A stretch of DNA of 64,000 nt from Myrica gale (Eukaryota; Streptophyta; Magnoliopsida; Fagales; Myricaceae), in NCBI GenBank assembly GCA_963930655.1, contig OZ005618.1:21488501-21552500 (forward strand), written 5' to 3'. The notes under the pieces were generated by a model, which saw only the letters and a program-made list of their open reading frames with translations, had not been told where the DNA came from and made no database searches. Position numbers and translations under genes: made by a program. Of this stretch, positions 1-9,157 are shown piece after piece (the stretch's first letter is position 1; every line of letters starts with the position of its first letter).

Positions 1-1300
1 TTAATGAATTTAGAAGCAGAAAAGAAGATAGGGTCAGAGCCTCATGCCCCTACCCCAAAACTTATCAGAATTTTGTGTTTTTTTTGTTTACTCTTACATT
101 TTAGCCATACCCAAATTGTGTGTTTTGATGAACTTGGTCCCTCCTAATCCTGTCTTCTTTCCTGTCTAGAAGAAGTGGATTTTCTTATATATTCCCATTT
201 GTTAAATACGTATATATAAATCATACGGATGGATGTGGGTTTTACTTGTTCCCTTTAATTTGTGGGCTTTTACTTTTTCTTCTCTTTTCTTGGTTGGCCT
301 AACGGATGTGGGTTTGACTTGAAGGGCGCCGCAATACTTAGGGGCTGACAAGTTATCCATATGGTTATCCATAAGTTGCAGGTTGAACTTGGGAGTTACG
401 TTGTTCTTATGACTACGTCGTACGTGCCTTTTATTTGATGCATATTTTTCTACAGGAGGCTCTGGCGGTGCTGTGACGGGGAACGCGCTTGTCAGTTCGT
501 AGACGCCATTCTATTATCTCCTCCATATTCGAGGAAGTTTCAGGGAAAACCTCTACCAAACGAAAACAACTCCCAATACAGGCGTGGAGCCGCCACATTA
601 ATGAGAAATATATCAAGTTAAGTACGTGAGAATATGTTTCTCATGTTTGTTTGCTATATATATATATATATAATATTTGTGTGTATGTATATATAATATT
701 TGTGTATGTGTATGTATATATATACATACACAAATATATTATTTTTGGCGTTCTCAAATATAGGGCTTTTATGTTCATTTTTGTTTCTTTGTTATATTAT
801 TTATCATATAAATATATTTTTATATCCTCTAATTTTGAAAATTTTAATATTTTAATATTTTAAATCTTTGTTTATTATTTTTATCATATTACACTCACTG
901 AAAATTATAAAGACAAAGCTATCATTTTGTATATCCAAAATCATTTTTCAGTCTAAATTAGTAATAGATTAATGTGGAAAGGAAACATTGTACTTAAACC
1001 TTTGGTTATAAACTTCACTATATTCTTCTTCCCCTCTTCTCCCCAAACCCGTGCTGGGAAAGGTGTCAGTCCTAACTCATTCACTCCTAATAAGTTTTAA
1101 GAAAGATACAGAGTTTGTCAACACATTAATGAAGGCATCAACGACTCAGATTAAAGGACCTAAACATAACAAACAAACAAGCTAGTAACAAAAAAACGTT
1201 AGTGTCTAACGCCTCTAAAAAGTTAAAATATCCTTCCCTGTCATTATCCTTTGCAAGGAAGAAAAGGAAAAACAAGAAGAAACAATTTCGAATACAACCC
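1..1300. other. Intergenic DNA, no gene seen
   Basis: AT-rich sequence with no coding segment I can support. The one notable structure is a TA/TG simple repeat (listed separately). The open frames here are short and low in complexity. Confidence 0.6.
651..745. repeat. TA/TG microsatellite with palindromic core
   Basis: Runs of TA alternate with TGTGTATG blocks, and part of it (about 705-731) is self-complementary (TGTATGTATATA against TATATACATACA). Simple repeat; the open frame across it is an artefact. Confidence 0.8.
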
Positions 1301-1559
1301 AAACCACCTCAACAACATGGGATAAACTCATAGTCAGCCTCGTATCTTTGAGGCAAAATCAAGTTAAGACCCTTATTTTTCAAATCAACAATTTTTCGTG
1401 CGTCTACTCCACCCAAATTGACAAATTTGCCCTCAGTCATCTCTCGCACAAACTCAGCTCCTCTCACTCACACGAACTCTGTTTTCTCTCGCACAAACTC
1501 AACTTCTCTACCTTGGCAGCTCATCTTCTGCACTCAGAGTCGAAAGAAGAATCTGTTCC

Positions 1560-2204
1560 GCACCGTCTGCTCCGAACCAGAAGGCGCGAATTCGCCAGCC
1601 TCTTGCAAACACCCATACTATCAGACAACCCCATATTGTATTACAAGAAAATCCATGGCCAAATATTTGTGTCCGGCTTTCGAAATGATGTGTATATTTG
1701 TGTTCGGTCTTCTGCGTGAAGCACGGGCGACGCTGTTCGATAAAATATCTGATAGGAACTTAATTACTTGGTCTTCAACGGTATCTATGTATAGCCAACA
1801 TGGCTACAGTGAAGAAGCCCTGATGGTGTTCTTGGAATTTCTGAGGAGTTGTGATGAGAATCCAAATGAGTATATTTTAGCCAGCGTTATTCGCGCTTGT
1901 CCGCAATTGGGTGGAGGTCGTCAAGGTGCCCAGGTGCATGGTATTGTTGTTAAGACTGGTTTCTGTCAAGATGTCTATGTGGGTACCTCGTTGATTGACT
2001 TTTTTGCGAAGAATGGTGATATGGATGAAGCAAGAATGGCTTTCGATGGTTTGGTAGAGAAAACTGCAGTTACTTGGACTACAATCATAACGGGATACGT
2101 GAAAAGTGGAAGCAGTGAGGTTTCGTTGCAGTTGTTTAACCAAATTGGAGAAACTCATGTTACTCTTGATAAATATGTCATCTCCAGTGTTTTGAGTGCC
2201 GACA
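1560..2204 (+). pseudogene. Captured pentatricopeptide-repeat (PPR) gene fragment
   Basis: The translation reads as PLS-type PPR repeats. An upstream segment in one frame includes YKKIHGQIFVSGF. After a deletion and frame change near 1690-1715, the frame continues with FDKISDRNLITWSSTVSMYS, VHGIVVKTGFCQDVYVGTSL, IDFFAKNGDMDEARMAFDGL and VTWTTIITGYVKSGS. These are the typical paired helices of plant organelle RNA-binding PPR proteins of the E/DYW type, usually 600-900 residues. Only about 200 residues remain, with no start, no E/DYW domain and an internal frameshift. It lies inside the Pack-MULE and joins the ERECTA piece near 2205. I infer a transposon-captured fragment, not a working PPR gene. 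Confidence 0.85.
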
Positions 2205-2583
2205 AACCAAGAACAAGTGATCTTTCACAACGCCAAAGCTAGTGATCCTTCACATGAATTTGGCACTTCATGTGTACGATGACATTATGAGAATGACGGA
2301 AAACTTAAGTGAGAAGCACATTATTGGGTACGGTGCATCAAGTACAGTATACAAATGTGTCCTGAAGAATTGCAAACCAGTGGCTATCAAGAAACTGTAC
2401 TCCCACTATCAGTGCTTGAAGGAATTTGAGACGGAACTTGAGACAGTTGGGAGTATAAAGCGTCGGAATCTGGTTAGCCTCCAAGGATACTCCATGTCTC
2501 CCTCTGGAAACCTTCTCATCTATGACTATATGGAAAATGGTAGTCTCTGGGATCTGCTTTATGGTAAGTCCAAGCGCTTGTAG
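2205..2583 (+). pseudogene. Captured ERECTA-type receptor kinase fragment
   Basis: The frame reads TPKLVILHMNLALHVYDDIM, then MRMTENLSEKHIIGYGASST, VYKCVLKNCKPVAIKKLYSH and [15 protein letters not shown]. This is the juxtamembrane region and N-lobe start of the ERECTA/ERL leucine-rich-repeat receptor kinase family, with the glycine-rich loop and the VAIKK lysine visible. It stops at TAG (2581-2583) just after the N-lobe, so the catalytic loop, activation segment and all extracellular repeats are missing. One residue near YSHYQCLKEF is missing relative to the family as I recall it. ERECTA controls stomatal patterning and organ shape, but this copy cannot be a kinase. It sits between the PPR and chalcone-synthase pieces in the Pack-MULE. 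Confidence 0.9.
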
Positions 2584-2639
2584 ATCATTGGCATGCATGC
2601 ATTGTGTTACGTTACCTGTGCTTGTGTTACTAGAACTGC

Positions 2640-3208
2640 AATATTTCTTACACCAGTTTTGTGTAAGAGGTGAGAAATCAACGATAAAGAAGCGGTACAT
2701 GCACTTGACTGAGGATATTTTGAAGGAAAACTCAAGCATGTGCGAGTTCATGGCTCCATTTTATGACGCGCTTCAAGATATAGCTGTGGTCGAGCTCCCC
2801 AAGCTCGCTAAGGAAGCAGCATCCAAGGCCATCAAAGAGTGGGGCCAACCCAAGTCCAAGATCACCCACCTGGTGTTTTGTACAGCAACGGGTTCAGCGG
2901 ACATTCCTGGGGCAGATTACCAGCTAATCAAGCTCCTCGGCTTGAAATCCTCCGTCAAGCGGGTCATGATGTACCAGCAAGGCTGCTTTGGCGGCGGGAC
3001 CGTGCTACGCCTCGCCAAGGATTTGGCCGAGAACAACAAATGTGCACGTGTTCTTGCCGTGTGCGCTGAGATTGTGGCCATTTCCTTCCGCGGACCCTCT
3101 GAGTCTCACTTTGACTCGCTAGTGGGTCAGTCACTTTTCGATGATGGAAAGATGGGAGTTTATGCACAACGGTTTCCATCGTTGACCAGTAGAGCTGCAG
3201 AAGAGTAA
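2640..3208 (+). pseudogene. Captured chalcone synthase (type III PKS) exon-2 fragment
   Basis: From about 2670 the frame reads [84 protein letters not shown] and [12 protein letters not shown]. This is plant chalcone synthase from just after its conserved intron position through the active-site cysteine (QQGCF). Chalcone synthase condenses p-coumaroyl-CoA with three malonyl-CoA. The His and Asn of the catalytic triad lie further downstream in the family and are absent, so no activity is expected. A TAA ends the frame at 3206-3208. The frame is open and continuous with upstream non-chalcone-synthase sequence from ATG 2522, giving a 228-codon chimeric ORF. Confidence 0.92.
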
Positions 3209-3879
3209 ATCGCATGTGACTCAAGATTCGTTCTTTGGCGAAGAAGAGACCATCGCTCCGTCCTCTAGCTATTAGTAGGGTGTCGTGGCCGAGAAAAACT
3301 TTGGTCTTAGTCTGGCTACAAAGAGAGCAAGGACACTCTGGTCATCCACCAATCACTTATCAAGAGCATTCTGATCATTTCACAAAAAACTGTCTCATTT
3401 GATAGTGAAGCGAAGTTGAGTGATTTTGAAACATAGGAGTATCAAATTGTTAGTTTGAAAAATAAAGATCGTAACTTGATTTTGCCCCAAAAATATGGGG
3501 CTAACTATGAATTTACCCCAACAACATAAAAAATGTAGTTATAGTCTGAAGGACCTCATAATTAGTGGCATTAAATTGGTACTCGCATATTTTCAAGCTT
3601 TCGTTTTGTTTCTCTCTAGCCCTCCTAGTGCCATATCGCTGGAATTTGAATTCCCAAAGCTTCACTTTGTCGATTCCAGGTGATAATAGAAGCGAAAATG
3701 TTGTAGTGGTTTTTATCATTTTTCTAAAATAGAAGCATGTGAAAGATGATACTTCAATTCCTATACTAGGTGAAGCTGATAACTAAGAAGGTAGATTGAA
3801 TAATATTGATTTTGGGTTGGAATTGAAGTGTGATATTAATGTTTATTTTGAAAGTAATGTCAGTACTAAAAAAAGGACT

Positions 3880-4205
3880 TCCAGCGGCGGTCACTATAGC
3901 GGCGGTCGCTAAAACCGCCGCTACAAGGTTTTTTTAGCCGCATTTTTCGGAAAGCGCGGCTAAAAATATCCTGTAGCGGCGGTCATTGTAGGGCCCTTTT
4001 TTGTGGCGGTCTATATAGCAGCGGTCACCGACCGCCGCTATAGGTCCTACCTCTCGCGGCGGTCAACTTGACCGCCGCTAGAAATATGGTGCCTACAGAT
4101 GACCGCCGCTGTAGGCTGTACCTTTAGCAGTATTTTTTTAAAAAACGCTGCTAAAGATATACCTATAGCAACGGTTTTGACTGAACCGCTGCTATAGGTA
4201 TATGC
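3880..4205. repeat. Left subterminal array of GCGGCGGTC motifs in CACTA-like element
   Basis: Many direct and inverted copies of a 9-14 bp motif (GCGGCGGTC, TATAGCGGCGGT, ACCGCCGCTATAG). In known CACTA elements such arrays bind the TNPA-type protein. The matching array is at the opposite end. Confidence 0.85.
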
Positions 4206-4992
4206 GAATAAAAATTAAAAAAAATATTATTTATATGTTAATAATTGAAAAATATAGAAAAATAAAATTTTATGTGTTACTTAAGGTTAATAATTATTTT
4301 ATTGACTATTTATTATACATCAGTGCAAGGATGGTAAGAAAATAGGAATCTAACCTAATTGGAGCAATTTTCGCGCACGTGTTGGTTTTTTGGTCATAAC
4401 TTTGGCTACGAGTACCCGATTCGCGCCCATGACCCCAATTCGGAAAGCTCTTTTCGGCGCGCACGTCGTGGGCACCCAGCTACGCTTCGGTGCGCCTCGT
4501 TTGGAGCCCTAAATCCGCTGTTTTCCCTCTCAAAAACCTATTTTTAGTTATGATTTTCTTTTCCTTTAACTATTTCAGCTCGGCTTGTGGTTTAAAATGG
4601 TAATTAATATGGTTTTAGCTATTTTAGTTAATATTTTGGTCATAATTGTTATGGTAATTAAATATTTTATTGATCATAATTAATAATTATATTTCAAAAA
4701 TTTTACTATCAACTTGTTTTAATTAAAATTATTACAGTAGTTATAAATCATGTATCTAATACTAAATATAAATATTTTCAAATACTATTATAATTTACCA
4801 CTGATTTTAATTTATTAAAAATATATAATTACAAAATATAACTTTATTATTAAAAGAAAAAGGGGCAAAAAAAACAATTTTTGAAGCGACGTCGTTCGCC
4901 CACCTCACCCTCCCCCTCCCCCTCTCTTAAAAACTCTCCCGCGCGCCCTAAACCACGAAAATACCATCCTCGCCTTCTTCGCCTTTCAGGAG

Positions 4993-5082
4993 ATGGAGCC
5001 GCCTCCCGCCGCGGTCGCCTTCTCGCGCCTCTTCGCCTGCGCTGACCGCCTCGACTGGGCCCTCATGTGGATCGTATTTTGA
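4993..5082 (+). pseudogene. Unidentified exon-like fragment inside the CACTA-like element
   Basis: A GC-rich island in AT-rich DNA begins with ATG and reads MEPPPAAVAFSRLFACADRL followed by DWALMWIVF and a stop. Base composition and the alanine/proline-rich start look like a plant first exon cut off by capture, but I do not recognise the family. It is separated by 1.6 kb from the glutamine synthetase exons and does not match the N-terminus of that enzyme, so it probably came from a second gene. Confidence 0.4.
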
Positions 5083-6411
5083 CTATCCATTGCGTTCAGC
5101 ATGTTTCTCTTGTAGATATGTATGTGACCTACAGCAGGGGCTTCTGAGGTAGTTTGTAGTTGATGAGTCTTCTGCCGTGTAACCTGTTCTTTTATATTTT
5201 GCCTTCAGGCTCTCCTGTAATGTTATTCTATTCACCTTTTCTCAATGTTTTAGAAACATCGATACTGCTGGATGCCCCATAGAGGGATGTAAGGAAAAAT
5301 CTTTGAGATTCTTGCGGCAAAATTTTTCTTCCTGACCTCAAATTTGATGTTCCGTGTACATCTCTGTTGCTTGGTATTTATGCTTCATCTCAATGAATAG
5401 AATGTCATTAATATCTTATTTCTTTTTGCATCATCATCTATTCTCGGTTATGTTCATATGGATGCACCTATTTTGCTATGAACTCGCACTTTATATAATA
5501 GATTCTGATGTCAAAGATTCCTGGCTTGAATGATTTTTGTTATCATCTCTATTGTTTATTTGAGGTAGTACATTATCTTTGCAGTTTTAACTTGTCTGTG
5601 GTATGATAATCTGTCAATTAAGTCACCTAAATGAATGATTGTGGATGAGTTGATCCTTGTGCATAGTTTCTTAAGACGCCTGGAGTAAAGTGAGGGTTAG
5701 AAGGTTCTGATGGTGAAAGCAACCTATTTACTTCTTTATCAATCGGTCAGGGAATATCTGACCTGAGTCCAGGTGCCCTTGCAAACTTTTCTGACTCAAT
5801 AGTTGGTCCCTAACATGATTTGAATATTTCTTTCAAATGTCTTTGATTCCAGAATTTCTATTTAGTTATTCACTTTGAAAGAGGTAATCTTTATCCAAAA
5901 CAGATTTGGTAGTGGTGGCCCAATCATGTGCAAGTGGGAATGATTATATAACTTAGATTCGATGATTGACCCTCATTGTGAAATTTTGGATTGAGCCATC
6001 TGAAATTTGCTTTACTTCAAATCTTTGAAATCTATATTTCCAAAACGTTGGGTTGCGTGTTGATAATCTTTTTCCATAGAATTCTAACCACAATTCCTTT
6101 CCATAGTCATCAAAGAAGCAAAAAGAGACTAGCATACTGTTTTCCACCCTAGTCCCGGCAAATGTCAACAAAACAGGGTGGGGAGAGGGAAATAATAAGC
6201 GGAAGAGAGGGAGGGAGTGACACTTTTCACACTAATCTTATAATGCCTTTAGCTTGGATCAGGTTTCTCCTCCTAGTGTGTTCCCCAGGCTCAACAAATT
6301 CTCACTGAATTGCAGTGTAGTTTTTACTTCATCCTCTTAACTTGTTGAAGTTGAAAGGTTTAAGCATTCTACTCGTGTAGAATTTTGAAGCTAACTTAAG
6401 GAAATGGATAA

Positions 6412-6536
6412 GCAGAGAGTTCTCAACCTTCTGCGACTTGCAAAACTGATTATTGTTCTTTATGCTATATGACTATTTTCATAGGCAGTCTTTGCAATCA
6501 ATTAAAGAGTTACAGAAGGTTGAGAACTCCCTGCTT
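6412..6536. repeat. Inverted repeat, ~24-bp arms
   Basis: AAGCAGAGAGTTCTCAACC at about 6410 is mirrored by GGTTGAGAACTCCCTGCTT ending near 6536, with about 75 bp between the arms. It lies in the interior of the CACTA-like element. Confidence 0.7.
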
Positions 6537-6656
6537 GTTTGATGAACACACATTTGTCATGAGAGTTAATTTTACGCACATGCACATGATCATAATTTGT
6601 TATTTTGAACTTCATAGTAAAGAAACATTCCTCATGATGTTTTTGCTATAATACAG

Positions 6657-7108
6657 AGGATTACGGAGATAGCTGGAGTGACCCTTTCCTTTGATCCTAA
6701 ACCTATTGAGGTTATATCGTCTCTGAATCTCTCGTTTTGTGGAGTATACCAAGTTTTTTTGTTAGCTTCTTGTGATTTCATTTTTGAATACTGACTTGAT
6801 TGGAGGTATTGTGTGACCAGGGCGACTGGAATGGGGCTGGTGCTCACACTAACTATAGGTAATATATAATAGCATTTTCTTTTTGATATTTCGTTTGATG
6901 TAGTACATTTGAAGGTATCTCCTTGTAGTTGTGCACTTAAATAAATTTTCTTCACTGCACTTAAAGGACTAAAAAGATGAAGTTGAACCTTTGCTTTTAG
7001 AAAATAAAGTTATGGCCTAATATTTTTTTCAACTGCATCTCAATCGATGCAGAGGGTCCAACCGTTTGACAAAAGAACTGTGTCATACGAGATAATTGCT
7101 TTCAAGGT
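6657..7108 (+). pseudogene. Captured glutamine synthetase exons
   Basis: After CAG at 6654-6656, positions 6657-6710 encode RITEIAGVTLSFDPKPIE. After an intron ending in CAG, 6821-6858 encode GDWNGAGAHTNY plus a split codon followed by GT. These are the adjoining exons of the glutamine synthetase catalytic domain (consensus ITEIAGVVLSFDPKPI then GDWNGAGAHTNYS). The intron placement between PI and GDWNG fits plant genes. A third, more decayed exon at about 7068-7108 resembles TKSMREDGGYEVI. The HTNY form suggests the cytosolic isoform. The enzyme makes glutamine from glutamate and ammonia, but only about 45 of some 356 residues remain. Retention of introns shows genomic DNA was captured rather than cDNA. 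Confidence 0.85.
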
Positions 7109-7669
7109 AAATCAATCATATAATTTTACATGCTATTTATCCACATCTTCTTATTCGGTGTTATAGTAGCTGTCCATCCTAAACTATGAGGTCATTAGAA
7201 ATGTCCTCTTTAATTACAAAGTTTTGCATATCTCAGTGAACTAGTTGTGCAGAGAACTGTGTTCGGGTCCTATGCACTTTTTTCTTGGTTCATATTTGAG
7301 AGGAACTGTGCAAGGGATAAAGAGGTTGTTCTTCTATATAATTCAATAGAAGTTTGCTGGATCTAGTTAGCAATTTATAGCAATTCTTCAAGATATTGGC
7401 ATGTTTCAGTTGATCAGTTTGTTCTATTCAGTATATCCATCAATTTTTGTGAGTTGTTTTTCTGGAATATCTCGGAGAAAGCAGAAGTCACATGGTGGTT
7501 GTTGTGCGTCATTTACTATGACAATTTATGTGTATGATTAACAATTTTTCATGGACAATTTATGTGTATGATTTTTTTCTTTGGTTTTTTAGTACATGGA
7601 CAAAATAATCTGTGTTTTGGAGTTTGAAATGAAATTTTTTCTGAGGCTTAGTCCTGCAAACCTATAGCC

Positions 7670-7978
7670 GCGGTCATTGACCGCGGCTATAGGTTGAACC
7701 TGACCGCTGCTATAGGTCTATAGCAGCGGTCATATTAGGTCTGTAGCGGCGGTCATTGACCGCCGCTACAGACCTTCAGTGCAACTGCGCTCGGGTTTAT
7801 AGCGGCGGTTTCGACCGCTGCTACGTGACCACCGCTATAGACCCGAGGTCTTCACCAGCGGTCATCGAAACCGCCGCTATAGAGCTATGCCGACGGAGCT
7901 ATAGCAGCGGTCGCGACCGCCGCTAAAAAACCGCTGCTATAGCCTATAGCAGCGGTTTTAGACCGCCGCTATAGGTCA
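7670..7978. repeat. Right subterminal array of GCGGCGGTC motifs in CACTA-like element
   Basis: Repeated GCGGCGGT and ACCGCCGC motifs, several as adjacent palindromes. For example 7738-7774 has 18-nt perfectly complementary arms around a 1-nt centre. It mirrors the left array. Confidence 0.85.
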
Positions 7979-8339
7979 ATTTTTTTGTACTGTGTTGAAA
8001 AATGAGTGTGCGTAATTGATGTTGGTATTAATGATGTTCGCAGCTTGTGTTTGAGGAGGTATACCCGGCACGAGGAGTCTATCAATGATAGCACCTATCA
8101 AAAGTTTGATACAATGTTTGTTCAAAATTGGGTTTGTGTTGTCACACCTACAGCTTTTGTCTATTTGAACAAGGAGAACAACTAGTATTAAACCAGCAAC
8201 AGAGGATACGAAGACAAGACCTCCAGCTTCTTACGTCTTCAAAAGGGGATGTGCAAGTTGACAAAGATGGTAGGGAGCCTCAATATTGATACTCATCATG
8301 GTTGAGAAGTACGCTCTTTAGGCGATGCTCAGCAAACGG

Positions 8340-8490
8340 AATATTTTCATTGTAATGAGAACTATATTCAGCAAATAGAATATTTTCATTGGAAGCTTGT
8401 TGGACAAAGTTGACATATATTTCCATCATAATGAGCACAATGTTTTTATTGGAAGCTTGTTGGAAAAAGTTTTGTGATTGATTATAATAA
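8340..8490. repeat. Imperfect short tandem repeat
   Basis: GGAAGCTTGTTGGACAAAGTT and GGAAGCTTGTTGGAAAAAGTT recur about 60 bp apart, each preceded by similar TTTCATTG/TTTTTATTG sequence. Nothing coding. Confidence 0.6.
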
Positions 8491-8799
8491 ATGAGCTTGT
8501 TCTATTGGCAACATTTTTTTTTCTTGAGTTTCTATAGCAATAATCTCTGCAAGGAATACCCTTTTGCCAAGATTTTTAGGCGCCTAATCTCGAAAAACAA
8601 GGACAAAATTTCTCCAGTGAGCAATTGTTTTCTAATCTAAGTGTTTCAAAACTTTGCCATACTTTTACTTCCACACAACAGTTTCTGCTAACATTTAACT
8701 CTTTCTCAAGAACTTGAAAATTGAAATTAACACAAAATTGCTCTTTTGAACTTACAACAAATTAATAAACAAAAAACAAAAAAACAACACAAGTTAACA

Positions 8800-8935
8800 T
8801 TTCCAAATCATTAAACTACAATACCAGTAGTTTCCAAAATCATTAAACTACAAAACTAGTATTTTCTAATAAAACAACATAACTTAATGTTTCCAAAATC
8901 ATTAAACTACAAACCAGTAGTTTTCAAAAAAAAAA
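8800..8935. repeat. Short tandem repeat, CATTAAACTACAA unit
   Basis: Three copies of TTTCCAAAATCATTAAACTA-like sequence spaced about 30-60 bp apart, followed by AT-rich DNA. Confidence 0.6.
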
Positions 8936-9157
8936 ATACAACTTAATCCAGTAGCAAGATGTTACAAAATCAACTATCAAAGTAGTTTCCAAAATTATCA
9001 AACTCCACAATTGTCTAACTACATCAACTTGTCTATATTTCGTAACCTTGTAGCGCCCAATAGGTCTTTTCATGCACTTGAATTCTGAGTAAGACAAAAG
9101 AAAATTTTTTATTACTTATACATAATTATAATAACCAAAAACATATAATGAATAAAA

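Larger units (their letters stand above)
1319..3519 (+). mobile_element. Pack-MULE (Mutator-like) carrying three host gene fragments
   Basis: The left end (GGGATAAACTCATAG..., 1319 on) and the reverse complement of the right end (GGGGTAAATTCATAG..., from 3519 back) match for about 75 bp, including the shared words GGCAAAATCAAGTTA and CTTATTTTTCAAA. Both ends are flanked by AACAACAT (1311-1318 and 3520-3527); one ambiguous C would extend this to 9 bp. An 8-9 bp target-site duplication with long TIRs is the Mutator signature. No transposase is present, so it is non-autonomous. The interior holds pieces of three unrelated genes in the same orientation. The 500-bp element at 62909-63408 has the same ends, so the family is real. 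Confidence 0.92.
3861..7992 (+). mobile_element. CACTA-like (EnSpm) element with captured gene exons
   Basis: The ends are inverted. The left end starts CAGTACTAAAAAAAGGAC, and the right end read backwards starts CAGTACAAAAAAATTGAC. Both then run into dense subterminal repeats of GCGGCGGTC/GACCGCCGC (about 3880-4200 and 7670-7975). The flanking 3-bp duplication is TGT (3858-3860 and 7993-7995). A 3-bp TSD with long arrays of short subterminal motifs is the CACTA pattern, although the tip is CAGTA rather than CACTA. No transposase frame is visible. Internal segments match glutamine synthetase exons plus an unidentified first-exon-like piece. Orientation is arbitrary; + is the strand of the captured genes. 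Confidence 0.82.

Noticed and set aside
4359..4547. 62-codon frame inside the CACTA-like element
   Set aside because: No conserved motif; likely transposon filler sequence.
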